Positions 34,700 to 48,290 of a stretch of 64,000 nucleotides of DNA are shown one piece after another. The notes under the pieces were generated by a model. The model worked only from the letters and a program-made list of their open reading frames with translations. It was not told the origin of the DNA and searched no databases. The stretch is from Allium sativum (taxonomy: Eukaryota; Streptophyta; Magnoliopsida; Asparagales; Amaryllidaceae), in contig CM060911.1 in NCBI GenBank assembly GCA_030737875.1, positions 98,352,599-98,416,598 of the forward strand. The letters run 5' to 3'. The position numbers and the translations under genes were made by a program. Numbering within the stretch: position 1 is the first letter of the stretch; every line of letters starts with the position of its first letter.

Positions 34700-37130
34700 A
34701 TCATCTTTATTATTCTGAAATAAACAATAGAATCTGATCGACAAATAAAACCTTATTTTTATTTGTCTATTTTAGAACAGGATTTGAATGACAAATAAAA
34801 TATTATTTTTATTTGTTTACTCACAATAGAATATGAACAACAGATAAAATATATTTTTATTTGTTTCATTATGACAAAATTTGGCTAACAAATAAAATCC
34901 TATTTTTATTTGTTTACATTTAGAACACGATTTATGAATTACAGCAAAAATTCTTCTTTTTATTGTCATATTTAACGTAAGATGTTCTAGAATTGGATTA
35001 ACAATAAAATATTAAATTTTATTGTTGATATTAAAAACATATTTATAAAATAAAACTTTATTTACATTGTATTTGTAAATTAAAGGTTATATTTGGAAAC
35101 CACCTTTTTGTTTACATTTTTATGTAAATAAAAACACATACTTTGGAAATCACAATTTTGTTCACATTTTATATGTAAATAAGAAATTATTTTCAGAAGT
35201 TACATTTTTGTTTGCAAATATATTTTAGATATATAATTTATTCTTTTATTTGAATTTAATAATGCTAATAAACTTTAAAAACAAAATTTATTCTTTTATT
35301 TACATTCAGCAATGCAAATATATATAGTAAATAGAAATTGTTCTTTACTTGCATTTACCAACGCAAATATATATATATATTGAAACAAATTATTCCTTCA
35401 TTGCACTCATCAATGCAAATACATATATTAGAACTAAAGTTTATCCTTTTATTTACATTTATCAATGCAAATGTGCATTGAAATTAAGGTTTATTCTTTT
35501 AATTGCATTTATCAATGCAAATATTCAATGAAACTAAAGTCTATCTGTTTATCAACATTCACTAATACAAATATACACATTTTTATATATCGAAATAGAA
35601 TTGTCAATCCAATATAAAACATTATTGTATCACCTCATTGGATTGAAATGAACTATCTTTTTAATTGTGATTTCAACACAAATATACACGTAGAAATGAA
35701 TCACCTTTTTATTTGTGTCCTTAACACCAATATAAACATAGAAAAATGTACTATCTTTTATTTGTGTTTTTCAACATAAATATAAACATAAAAATGGATC
35801 ATCTTTTTATTTGTATTTTTTCAATACAAATATGTCATTGAAATAAGTCCATCTTTTATGTACATTCTACAAACACAAATATGATACGAAAATAAAAACA
35901 CATCTCTGGTCAAATATGGTTATTGAAACAAAAATAGTGATTTCGTCAAAATAGTGTCTTTGTCAAAATATGTGAATTAAAATAACATTTTTGTTAAACA
36001 TAAGTATTGAAATAAAAAGAGAACATTTTTAATCAAACTTTGGTAGTGGACATTTTTGGTCAAAACTTTATTAGTGAAATAAAAACCACATTTTATTTAG
36101 AATTTGATCATTGAAATAAAAGTTTGGTTATCTACTATCACCAATGCAAATGTACTTTAAAAAGGGAAAATTTGTTTCTTTTATTTGCATTCTCTTATGC
36201 AAATATACATTGGAATGAGGATCTATTCTTTTATTTGTAACCACTAATGCAAATATTCATTGAAAATAATATTTGTTCTTTTATTTTGCATTCACTAATG
36301 CAAATATACATTAAATTATAGAATTTGTTCCTTTATTTGCATTCCTTGTTTCCAAACAAACTAGAAATAAAATGAGTTCTTTTTGTCAATTCAAAAAGAA
36401 TGAATTAAAAATGTTTATTTAAGCTTTTGTAAAGAATGAATAACTAAACATTCATATTTTTATCATTAAAGTAAAATAGACATAAACACTCATCATGTCT
36501 AAATTAAAAGAATGAAACAAAATATAGCACTGAAATATTATATTAGAATTGAAATACAAATTAATCACTTTTGTTAATTTATATTACTTAAAACCAATTA
36601 TTCATTTTTGTTAATTTATATTAGTTAAAACAAATATTCATTTTAGTCAATTTATACTAGTTAAAACAAATATTCACTTTTGTCAATTCACACTAGTTAA
36701 AACCAATTATTTACTTTTGTCAATTTACATTTGTTGAAACCAATTATTTGTTTTGTCACTAAAGAGTTGTTAAGAGAAAGATATTCATTTTTGTCTTGTT
36801 ATCACTTTTCCATGGAATGAGAATAGACATTTTGTCATTTTGAAAGATTATTCTTTTACTTACAATCTCCAATTCAAATATACATTAGATTGAAGATTAT
36901 TATTTTATTTGCATTTTCCAATACAAATGTACATAAAAATGAAGATTTTCTTTTGTTTGCATTTCTTGATGCAAATAAACATATATTAAAATGTTACAAC
37001 TCTATTTGTAACTCAAATATGAACGAACACATAGTTCCAAAGGATTACATTTTTATTTGTCTTTTGATGCAAATAAAAATATAGTTTTAAGAAATTATAT
37101 CTCTATTTACATTTTATATGTAAATAAGAG
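34700..37130. repeat. Serial short-palindrome array in S2
   Basis: AT-rich sequence in which short inverted repeats recur every 50-60 bp. Examples: AACAAATAAAA/TTTTATTTGTT (34887-34897/34904-34914), TTGCATT/AATGCAA (35503-35509/35514-35520), ATTTGTATT/AATACAAAT (35809-35817/35823-35831), TTTGCATT/AATGCAAA (36285-36292/36297-36304). Loops are 4-6 nt. Stems vary in sequence but often stay complementary. Confidence 0.75.
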
Positions 37131-37306
37131 GGTAGGACTGAAAATATTATTTTCTATTTTTAAATTAGAGGCAATAGAAAGATTGTACATTAAAATATAT
37201 ATTCTTAATGAAGTTCATATTTCATTAAGGAGATTAGTTAAACCAAAATAGACTTTTGTCAGAAATATTCTTTTTGTCAAAATGAATTAGTTAAAGCAAT
37301 TTATAG

Positions 37307-37332
37307 ATATATATATATATATATATATATAT
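37307..37332. repeat. (TA)n microsatellite in S2
   Basis: A pure AT/TA run in the AT-rich middle of S2. Confidence 0.95.
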
Positions 37333-40276
37333 CTTATGTTTGGCAAGATGTATACCTGCCAAGATAGGTTAGTTAAATCAAAATATTTATTTTGTCGAAT
37401 CAAAATTATCATTTTTGTCCCATTAGAATTGCCAAAACAATATAACCATTTTTGCTTGAGTTTAAACTAACAAAATAGAAATTGTCAATAGAGACGAAGT
37501 TATTATTCTTATTCGTTCATTGCAATAGAATTATGTATAATATAAAAGAGACATTTTCTTATCATGTTTATATATTGTGTATTACACTTCCATTCACAAG
37601 TTACCAGACTTGTTTATGTGATTGGGACGATTATTTTCACACATCGCCCAAGTGCACAAATTAGTTTATTATTTGTTTGTTGGTTGAAACCCCACACGGG
37701 TGTTGGGATGAAAATTTACATACACTAATCCCAATATTAAGTTGTATGTTGATCGTTAGATCGACAGGCTACGATGAGCGTTATTATTTAATTTTAACGC
37801 TTACACAGTGGAAATTACACTTTGGATGTAGATGGATGATTTGATGAGTATACTGTTATTATCATATATATGATGTGTGTGAAATCCATATAATCCAAAT
37901 TATATAGTAAATGTTTGAGTCGCATTTCGATTCAGGTGTTCTTTTAAATAAGAATATTTTTACATTAGAAATCCTTTTTATATAAAGTATATATTTTCAT
38001 AAGAGAAAAATATTTTTTAATCAAGTATATGTTGAACAAAGAATATTTGTAAAAGATAAAAATTATGTAATATAAAGAATACTTCCCATTTAGAATCTTT
38101 TATATAAGGAATATTTTTACGATTATCTTAAAATATGTTTTTTTTAAAGATTACTAGGATTTGCAATTATATTTTGTGTTATAAAATAAATTGAGATGTG
38201 AAGTGGATTTATCGTGGACGATGTTTTAAATGACATTTGTCTTTTAATCCAATTTACATTGAAATTATTATTTGGAATTTATAAATCTATTTTATGGATT
38301 TAAAAAGGGCATTTTCTAAAAATCAAGTTTTTCCAATATAATATATTAAATAGGAATTTAGTGGAAATTCGATTGGTAATAATCGCAATGGGCTTCTGTA
38401 AAAGAAGACCGGTATTATATATGGAATTTAAGAGGCTTTGTCGTTATTCCATTTATATTATTAGTTCGATACATAAATCTATATCGATTATGTATTGATT
38501 TGATTTCTATGGAATTCCATATTTTGGAAATTGATTTGTGGGTTTATCGTGAACTGCGTTTAAAGGACACTAGTTCTTTAACCTGTTTAAGACAAGATTT
38601 ATTCCTTAAATAAATGATCTTGTAATAATGATTTTTGAAATCAAATCAAAAACTGGAGTTTTAATGAATCTTTTAAGGAAGATTTAAGATTTTATTTTCA
38701 GAGTTTATCTTTGATAAAATTTATGAGAATCTTTTATCACGAATATCTTATTAAAAGAATACTCGGAGTTGGAATGTGGCGTAATGTGTGATTTTTCAAT
38801 ATTTTCTTTTTAATCCCTAAATACGCGAGTTATTCAGAAAGACCGGGTTTAACCCATTATGAATAATCATTATGACGATCAAGAGTCGAAGATGAAGGCG
38901 GTGGTTGAAGACCGAAGGTTTTCACAACGTTGGGATGATGATGACTGGTATCTTGAATTGGGATTGGCCTTCCAAGGCAAGGTATTTTGTAATGATCGTC
39001 CAAACGCATTTGGAGATCGATGGACACGTTGTTTCGCTCAGACCCAGAGTGCACTTGTAAATGGATTGCGTGTCTGACATTGTATTCATTTCTACTGTAT
39101 TTGTTGAACGCTACTGATTATATATTTCTGTTTGGTGGTAAAGAATTTATTATTTACTTATCACCCTTCTCTAAGACGTATGAGCTTAGAGGTGATATAT
39201 ATATTGGTAGATGATCAACAATATGGTAGGGTCTGACAATGTGACATGCTAAGATGCAAATGATCAAGGCTTTGTTGAAAAGAAGGCCTTGTGGTTGATG
39301 ATCAAAGCACAGTCTCTTTAGGCATAGCTTTGTGTATATCGTGACTTCGCGAGCCTCACATACCGGTCGAGTCTAAAATGGGAGAAGAGAACGCAGGGAG
39401 TGCACACGTTTCTTTCTAGCTAGAAGTGGTGTCAGTGCTTAAACTGGCTGACATTTTCTTATGTGGTTGTTGGAATTTTGCAAGGCCTCGGTTTATTCTT
39501 ATCGGTCGCCCACGGCTGATTTGTAGGTCCAATAAGATCGGGGAGCGTGTGTTCAGGCATAACTAATCCATTAAAGTATTTGTGGACCGGCCCTGCTGTA
39601 TCCAAGGGTTCGCCAGCGTCCGAATCCTGGGACATTGCTAGAGTGTCTCGAATCGGTCAGGAGCTCCTCCCTAGCCTTGACTCATGATGGAAACCCAATT
39701 TCCAATACACCCCTTGCGGTTTTGATTGTATAACTAGTATGGCGACATATTAGATGGTAGCTATGCCGTCTAGGATTGATATTATATTTGAAATGTTTTA
39801 AATATATATACACACTAATAATATCGTTTTTACGTATCAAGCATCTTTTGACCATTATAAGGTAAAGCCCTATCCTCCGGTTTGCGTTGCATTATGTGAT
39901 GGGACCTGGGTCTTATAACGGTTTCATTTTTCTAAAAAGCATTGCGTTATTTGACGATTTACTTTATTTATGCACTGGCAATCCAATAGAGTAAACCCGT
40001 TCCGCGTTAGCGATGTGGTCCTGTGATTAGCCTACTTATTAGAGAAGTTAAGTATAGATTTCTCATACCAGTCCCACGACTGACCTGTAGTTTGTTTCAC
40101 TTTGCAAACTCGGGTGCCCTCTTTTCACATGGGCAGTCGAGTAGCTTTTTGCAGATATATTTTAAGCAGGATCCTGGATTGAATCCTGTAGCTGGGTTGT
40201 AACACCCCGTAATTTGAACATAAAAATTCACAAATTAAAGTATACTTAATTAAGTGAAATGGGTTGCGCAGAGAAA

Positions 40277-40316
40277 TATATATATATATTGATATATATA
40301 TATATATATATATATA
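40277..40316. repeat. AT microsatellite in N1
   Basis: TATATA runs interrupted by TTGA, close to the LTR start. Confidence 0.9.
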
Positions 40317-40629
40317 ATTGAAAATTAAATAAATAAATATGCAAAAATGTTCAAAACAGCGAATTGGGAGAGGGGAATAACCGAACCGGCCGATTTTTGA
40401 GGTCGACCCAAGCCTGCTGGGTCGACTAGGGGTTAATCCAGGGTGTTTGGCTGTCAACCCGTGGGCCGATTCGCTCAAATGCAGATTTTGCATTTGAATG
40501 GTTCTCATGGTTCAGCTTTAATCTAAAGGCCCTAGATGGTTCCTACACTTGACTTCTTCCCCAAGACATGCTTTGATGGCTTGGATTGAATCTAGGGTTA
40601 ATCCTATGGCTAATACTATCTTAATCCTC

Positions 40630-40637
40630 TATAAAAA
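40630..40637 (+). promoter_or_regulatory. TATA box of N1
   Basis: TATAAAAA within CTCTATAAAAAGACCCC, about 430 bp into the LTR. It aligns with the TATTTAAA of the P LTRs. Confidence 0.65.
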
Positions 40638-41008
40638 GACCCCTAAACTTAGCCTAAATCACCATTATTCAATCCTACAACTAAACTATGTCAAATTTGT
40701 TCCTCTCATCGCCTCCACTCTCATGCTAAAATTCCTAAGCCTATTTCTATGAGAGATTGTGAGTTCATACAAGTGCTTTCAAACTTGTATGAGTGTTCTT
40801 AGTTTGCATTCAAGTCAAGTTGCAACATTTCTATTTCAAAGCAAGGATTTTTATTGATTTGGCGCAAGGGTTTTTCAATTGGGGCTTTCATATTTTGGTG
40901 CTTGCATAAGGGCTTCGTCTCAATCTTTATAATAAATATTCATTTGTGTCTTCATAGCGTAGTAAGCCCTTTTCTACTTTCTTTTTATTGAACTCTAAAG
41001 TTAAATGA

Positions 41009-41135
41009 ATGATGCAAGTTTGGGGTTGATCATTATGATATGCAAGTTTGGTTGATCATTATGATATGCAAGTTTGGTTGATTATTATGATATGCAAGTT
41101 TGGTTAATCATTATGCTATGCAAGTTGGTTTAATC
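41009..41135 (+). repeat. GATATGCAAGTTTGGTT tandem repeat in N1
   Basis: About five units of 26-28 bp with core ATTATGATATGCAAGTTTGG. Confidence 0.85.
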
Positions 41136-43302
41136 ATTATGTATGACACATATTGCTATGTTATGCAAGTTAAACTTGATGTTGTGAGCATAAAGCTCCA
41201 AGCTTTATATCAAAGGTTGCATTTTAGCAACATGAAAGTTATCATATCCCTTATGATAACTTGCATGTGAGGCTAAATGCGAACTTCTAGCAACTTCTAC
41301 ATGTCATTTATCACCATGTATCACTCATATGCTAAGTTTGGTTTTATGCATGCTTTTGAAGCCTAACAATGCAATATGCAAGTATATGAACATATGTACA
41401 TCTCATATGCCACCATGATAAACTTGTGGCTTCAACACCTTTTTGTCATGATTATGCCAAGTTCCCTATTTTACCCTTTATGCATTGTTGCGATTATGTA
41501 AACGATGGGATTACGTTGGGGTTGGGTAAAATTATGACATGAACATGATTTTTATAACATAACGTGATATGTTAACTTGTAATTATGTTTTGGAAACATA
41601 ATGGACATGACACTTAGAAAATATAAGTGTGGCCAACTCAAGGTTGGGTTGAGTTTGTAGCATAAATCTACCCGGACCCGCCTAGCTTAACTAGTGGCAA
41701 CCCCAATGTGAGAAGTTGGTCATGTTGTACTCGAACCCGAGGTTAGACCAAGTTGTGGTGTAAAGCTACCCGGACCCGCCTGGCTTAACTAGTAACCACA
41801 ACAAAGTCTAATGTGAGAGGTTAAAGCTCATTATGTTAATTAATGCCTCCTGATTAGGGTTAAGTCATGGTCCACTTAATACTTAATCAATTTGGGCTGG
41901 ATGGGTTAATCGGGGTTAAGTCACGAACCTTGGGTATACTTAACCAATTTAATCCACGTTTGGATCGGGTTAACCACATTTAACCCGTTAAGGAAACCCT
42001 AGTTGCGTGGTCCTTTTCAGCAGTAACCCTCTTGATAGTATCATAAGACCCTAGGACTAGGCTAGGGTGGGGCACGATTACTGGGCTGACATGTAAGCGA
42101 CCAAAACGGCGGCTGAGTAGGTACGCCGGTGTAGGTCCAGGCGGACTATGGTCGTGCACATAGTCCGGAGTTGGAGAATCAGGCACGAGTACCAGTAGAC
42201 CTAGACTGCGCATACTTGATTCGTGTCTGAGGTTGACACCCTAGGACTTGATACACCCTAGGGTGTACCTAGCGCAGTTTAACTACATTGCATGTTTGGG
42301 CCGTATGACACCGACACTTGATGAGTTAGGCTTATAGGGAGCCGATCGACTAGACCGTGTAGTTGGACCTTAATTTAGGTCACCTCATGATGATGGGCCA
42401 AGCTTGGGCCAAGGGATCAATTCTTGTTTTTACTTGACATGTTAGAATGCTAGTACACTCGTGGTGCAAAACTTAACCTTAATTATGCGATGACACCTTT
42501 ATCTATCTTGTTAGTTAATCATCATGCCAGTATATTGTTATCCTTATGTTTATCTCAGCTTCTCATGCCAGTTAACTTTACTAGTTCATAGACAGATAGT
42601 AGTAGGGCTTACCAGTCTTTTTGACTGACCTATTTTCTTTCGCCTCTTTTCTTTCTTTTCCCCCCCTCAGGTTCTCAGGGTGGGAACATTGGAGCTTAGC
42701 TTCGATCTTTACAGCTTGCTTACTGGATTTGCTCATGTACGGTTTTGGACATTGAGCTAGCTATGGTTTATCACTTCATTTTGGGGATAGTACTTTATGT
42801 ATTTCAGTTTTTCAGTTTATGCTTTTATCTAGACTTTGTTGTTGGAAAATAATGACCAAGTACTTTGTTGTAACATGACTATGGTTTTGAAATGCTAAGT
42901 TTTATCCGCCGCTTTACTACTCTGTTTTACTTATATGTTCTGTCTTGTGATATCTGCATGCATGTTTACCTTGTTTAACGCCCCTCCAAAGCTAATGTCC
43001 TTGCAAGAGTGGCATTGGTGGAGGTGGGGTGTTACATGGGTCCAGAATATTGATGGCCTTCCGCTGAGATTAGTTCCGCTGCATTATATTTCTTTTGTTG
43101 TAATTTATCTTCCGCTGTACTTTATAAAGTGTACTCTGATATATTCTGTACTCTGATGTAACATTTATTAATGAGGTTATAAAATTCTGTGTTGTTGTTC
43201 TGATGCGTTGTATGCCTAAAGTTAACGTATGCGGAATTTGAACAGTTTTGATTGATCTTCCGATCGATTGGGGTTGGGCAAAATCCGGGTCATTACATAA
43301 AT

Positions 43303-43613
43303 TCTATCGATCAATCATCAATCTTCATTTATCTCTTACATTCATTTATCATTGATTTATTCATTTTCCATTTCCTGATTCAATATATTCATAATTTCTT
43401 ATTCTCTACATTTAGAAAATATACATTATTGACATTGGAAAACATTTCCATTTCTTATTCACGCATCACTGTCATTCCAGTATTTCTTATCAACAAAACA
43501 TTTCATTTTCTATGCTTAGAAAACATTTCTGATTTTTATTGGAAAACGCTTCCAAAACTCATTTATATTGATTTCAAACGAACGTTATATACCACATCAT
43601 TATGACCGCTCAA
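43303..43613 (-). repeat. M2 3' LTR, middle piece
   Basis: Continues from 32941 after S2 and aligns with M3 at about 56426-56690. It ends at CTCAA (43609-43613), where S3 begins. Confidence 0.8.
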
Positions 43614-45217
43614 TGTAAAAACCCGTAACTTCCCCGTAAAGGAAAGAGCGGATAGTTCGAGAACAAGCCACAACAGAACGCAGACGGAAGAACATTTCAT
43701 TGTATATTACAACAATTCCATTAGATTACAAGAATATAAAGAGTATAAATGAATATTACACAGAAATATCAGAGATTTAAATTACATTTAAATAGCAGCG
43801 GAAAATAATACAATACACAACTAGAAGAGATATACGGGTACAAAGCTTTCCGGATATCGTTCCAGCTGTAAACCAGGATCCTGTGAATATAAATCTGCAA
43901 AACCAAAACTACTAGCTGCCCGTGTCAAAATAAGGGCACCCAGAGTTTAGGTCAAAGCAATAAACTCCAGGTCAGTTATGCGACTGGTGTGAGAACTAAA
44001 ACAGTTATTTAAAACTTTACTTTAAATCAGATATATCAAGGGACCACGCCGTATAACACGGAACGGGTTTCCTCCCAAGAATACCAGTGCATATAACAAC
44101 AACGCAATGCTAAATAGAGAAAAATGAAGCTGTTATAAGACCCGGGTCCTATCACACAATGCAACGCAAGCCAGGGGATAGGGTTTTCCCTTATAACAGC
44201 CAAAGAATGCTTGATACGTTTTAAAACAAATCATTTGATACTATTATCAGTGTATAGTGTATAAAACAATCTTCTAATCATAAGTATCAATCATAGGCGG
44301 CATGGGTACCATATATCATGTCGCCATACTAGTTCTACAATGAAAACCGCAAAATCACGTATTTGGAAATTGGATTTCCATCTATGAACCGAGGCAAAAG
44401 ATAGTCCTCTACCGATTTTAGACAATCTAACCCATGTCTAGGAACAGCCGCAACTGCCCCTTGGATCGTCAGGGCCGGTCCACCGATGTGGATTATTATG
44501 CCTGAACACTACATTTCCCTGCCCTTTGGGGCGTAAATGAGCCAACGAATGGCTCCATCGGACCCGGATCGTCCGATCTAACCGAGGCGCCTCGCAACAG
44601 CAACAACCACACAGGTGAAAATATATAAGTGTCAGGGCTGGTAGGTCACTGACACCACCCTAGTTAGAAGGAAACGCATGCCCTCCCTGAGGTCCTCTCC
44701 CGTTTCTGGTTCACAACCGGGGTGTGAGGCTCGCGAATTCACGTTACAAAAAGCTATGCCACACAGGCGGTGCTTTGATCATCAACCACAAGATTTTTCT
44801 TTTCAACAGAAGCCTTGATCATTTGCCACTTAGGCATGCCACACAGGCAATTCACTCTATGCGTTTGATATCCATCAGTATATAACCCCTGAGCTCGTAC
44901 GTCTCAGAGAAGGGCGTTAAGCATGAGAATAAATTCTCCGCCGCCAAACAGATATATATTTAATAGAAATCAATCACACAGACAAAAATCCAATGTCAGA
45001 CACACAGTCCATTTACAAGTCCGTTCTGGATGTGAACGAAACCGGAGGCACCTAGTACCCCGCATATCCATCGATCTCCAAGTACGTCTGGACGATCACC
45101 AACTGTTTCCATCTTCTTGGGTGTACAACCCAATCAAGATCATCAGTAATCACCTAAACGACATGAAGACCTCTGGTCTTCGACCACCGTCTTCATCTTC
45201 GACACCACGTCGAATCA

Positions 45218-45256
45218 GTTATTCAGAATGGGATAAACCCGGTCTTTCTGAATAAC
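45218..45256. other. 11-bp stem hairpin in S3
   Basis: Arms GTTATTCAGAA (45218-45228) and TTCTGAATAAC (45246-45256) match perfectly around a loop holding GGGATAAACCCGG. S2 keeps a weaker form near 38830-38865. Confidence 0.7.
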
Positions 45257-46799
45257 TCGCGTATATATTATAAAAGTGTTACACAAACACAACATACGCC
45301 TCATTCCAATTCAGAATATTCTTTTATTCAAATATTCTTATATTTTGGGAAAGGTTCCCATTAATTTTATCAAAGATAAATTCTTTAAATTTATTCTTTA
45401 ATCTCCTTTGAATATCAATTCAAACTAGTCGGGATTAGCAAACCACACCGAAGTAATCATTTATTTTAATTTCCCAATCCCAACCTATTCATCCCATGAA
45501 GTAAAACTGGTTATACTTCATGTCTAACACCACGGTGTTATCGGTAAATTCAATTACCATTTCACGTTCAAATCTAATTAAAGATTTAACTATCGCCTGG
45601 AGTAAAACTGGTGATACTCCATTCTCGATCTTTTCAATCTAATTAGAGATTCATTAAAACTCCACTTAGTTTTAATCTTTAACTGGGTTAAAGAATCAGT
45701 GTCATTTTAAAACATGGTTCACGATAAACCCAAAATCACATTCATTATTTATCGGGTTGAAGAACGAGTGTTATTTAAAACACTGTCCACGATAAACCCA
45801 AAAATCAATATCAATTCAATTCCAATTAAATATCACTTAATTGGTTCACTTCATTAAATCTAAATATAAGATTTATTTTTCTCAACTGGGTTTAAGAACA
45901 GTGTTAATGAAGACACCATTCACGACAAACCCAAATCCCATTTGATATTAAATACAAGGCTCTGAATAGAAAATATATCGGCTTATATACAATATCAAAC
46001 TCTACGACCAACAAATATCGAATTGGAAATAACGATATATATATATCTTTCAAATTTCCATAACAATATCTGTATAATCACAAAATCCCACATCGAAATA
46101 TTCCAAAGACAATTTCGATTCAAATCCATTCCAATTCAATTATTGGAAATTCTGGTTTCTTTTAAAACCATTTCAAAACCAATTTATTTATTTAAAAATA
46201 AATAAATTATTATTCTAGTTCAAAACTAGTTCATTTCGATAAAAATCTATTTTTATCTTTTCAAATATGGAGTTTTTCATCCCAATTCTTCACAAATCAT
46301 TTCTTATGATTTTACACAAATTATTACTATTTTTAGTAATTTTATCAAGGCCCGTACAGTCGATTTCCATCAAAGGCCATAGAACTGCACTTACAGTGAC
46401 CTTTTCTAAATTTGATTTGGACGTATCTCCAAATCCAACTGTTAGATTTCTAATTTCTTACATTCGTTAGAGAGCTCTTTTCGATACGAACCCAACGGTT
46501 CCGGTTTTAGGAGAATCCGACGGCCGGATCTCCCGCAATGTCCGCATGAAGTCAATGGTCGAAATTCACGAACTGCCGCAGCGCGGCGCGTTCTATTCAG
46601 GCCGTTATATTATATATAAAATATATATAATATATATTTCATCGATTTCTATTTAAAACGAATTTTATAAATCATTTTAAATTCGTTTTCAAAACGATTT
46701 CAACTTCATATTCAATTTCAAATCAAAAATAATATTCCACTATAAGTTTTTTTTAAATCCATTTCAAATCAAATTCAATTCAAATCGATTTTGAATTCA

Positions 46800-47030
46800 C
46801 TTTCAGTTCGTTTTCAATTCAATTTCAATTCAATTTCAATTCGAATTCATTTATATTCAATTTCAATTCGAATTCATTTATATTCAGTTTAATTCGAATT
46901 CATTTCTTTTCAGTTTAATTCGAATTTCAATTCTTCTCAGTTTCAATTCGAATTTCAATTCTGTTCAGTTTCAATTCGAATTTCAATTCTTTTCAGTTTC
47001 AATTCGAATTTCAATTCTTTTCAAAATATT
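46800..47030. repeat. TTCAATTCGAATTTCAATTC repeats in S3
   Basis: Units of 20-30 bp of the type TTTCAATTCGAATTTCAATTC, each with the palindrome GAATTCGAATTC or a variant such as AATTCGAATT. Confidence 0.75.
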
Positions 47031-47979
47031 AGATTTTGAAATCACTTTCGATATTCATTATAAAATGAATAAAATCGATATAAATATCGTTCACGTCAAA
47101 ATGGCGTCAATCTAATCAACACGGCTTCATATATTTCTATTTTCAAATATTCTATTTCAAATATTTCCTTTTCAAATATTTCTATTCAAATATTTCTTTT
47201 TTTTTTCCAAATATTTCTATTCAAATATTTCTATTCAAAACTGGAATGAAGCCCAATCAATTACCATATAATGTTAATTATATGGATTTTCTACAACACA
47301 TGTATACAATAACAACGATGAACAATCAACCATCATCCAAACGTGCATTCTACACTGTATAAGCATCAAATATAAATATTTAACGCTCATAACAGCCTGT
47401 CAATCAATCGACCGACATACAACTAAACAATTGGGATTAGTGTACGTCAAATACCATCCCACTACTCATGTGGGGTTTCAAACAATCAAACACAAAATTT
47501 ATTTATGCAGTTGGGCGATGTGTAAAATTTATCGTCCCAATCAATATCAGTCAAATGTGTGTATAAACAAATCGTCCGATTTGTTTATTTTGTTTCATTT
47601 CATATATACGTTAAAAATTCTATTTTTAACTATAAAATATTTTTAACTATATAAATATTTTATTTCATTTCACATCACATCACACAATCAATTACACATC
47701 AAAATCAAACAAACAAGCATACAAGCCGTCCATGGTCTGTGGATGACGGGTGTCGGGTGCTACTAAACACCGTCTGCATCGTAGTATATATTTTAACTAG
47801 AAAATTAAATTAAAGGTGAGAAGTTCTCACCAATAGCTATCCCAACTCCACGACACTTCGTTTATAGAAATCTTCATCGTTCTCGCCTTTTTGTCATCTA
47901 CGTTGCCCTTATTCTCTACATATGTAAAAATCGAATTTTTACTTTACTATTCAATATATAAAAATCCTATTTTTACATC

Positions 47980-48290
47980 GCTACTATACAGATAAAAAAT
48001 CTATTTTTACATTGCTACTATATAGATAAAAATTCTATTTTTACATTGCTACTATATAGATAAAAATTCTATTTTTTCATTGCTACTATATAGATAAAAA
48101 TTCTATTTTTACATTGCTACTATATAGATAAAAATTCTATTTTTACATCGCTACTATATATATAAAAATTCTATTTTTACATTGCTACTATATAGATAAA
48201 AATTCTATTTTTACATTGCTACTATATAGATAAAAATTCTATTTTTACATCGCTACTATATAGATAAAAATTCTATTTTTACACTGCTAT
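47980..48290. repeat. 34-bp tandem repeat in S3, about 9 units
   Basis: The marker GCTACTATATAGATAAAAAT starts at 47980, 48014, 48048 and onward to 48252 at 34-bp spacing. Each unit contains TAAAAAT/ATTTTTA around TCT, a 7-bp stem. It sits at the truncated end of S3. Confidence 0.9.

Larger units (their letters stand above)
40193..43041 (+). mobile_element. Solo LTR N1 (40198-43036) with TSD TGGGT
   Basis: It starts TGTAACACCCCGTAATTTG and ends GGTGGGGTGTTACA, with exact TSDs TGGGT at 40193-40197 and 43037-43041. The 2839-bp sequence is a diverged relative of the P LTRs. It has GTCGAC motifs (about 40402-40435), a TATA box (40630-40637), tandem repeats (41009-41135), twin hairpins with CCCGGACCCGCC loops (41645-41802) and a pyrimidine tract ending CAG (42661-42670). 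No internal region is present. It is the innermost insertion of its nest. Confidence 0.9.
32937..43302 (+). mobile_element. Solo LTR S2 (32942-43297) with TSD GAAAT/TAAAT, carrying N1
   Basis: It starts TGTAACAACCCGCAAATTC and ends CCGGGTCATTACA. The flanks are GAAAT (32937-32941) and TAAAT (43298-43302), a TSD with one mismatch. The uninterrupted site exists in M3 at about 56420 (GATGGAAATTCTATCG). Without N1 it is about 7.5 kb, longer than S1 mainly because of a hairpin array at about 34700-37130. No PBS, PPT or coding region. The conserved GC block is at about 38850-39680, and a GGGCAG acceptor-like site is at 40131-40136. Confidence 0.85.

Noticed and set aside
38859..39077. 72-codon frame in S2 (acidic, DDDDWYLELG)
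   Set aside because: The same conserved block in S1 (9500-9730) and S3 does not keep this frame, so nucleotide-level conservation is more likely than a protein.
32942..43297. S2 as a full-length 10.4-kb element
   Set aside because: There is no PBS, PPT or second LTR. The extra length comes from N1 and the hairpin array, and the outer flanks form a TSD, so it is a solo LTR.
47980..48290. CRISPR-like regular repeats
   Set aside because: Units are contiguous 34-bp tandem repeats without unique spacers, in plant transposon DNA.
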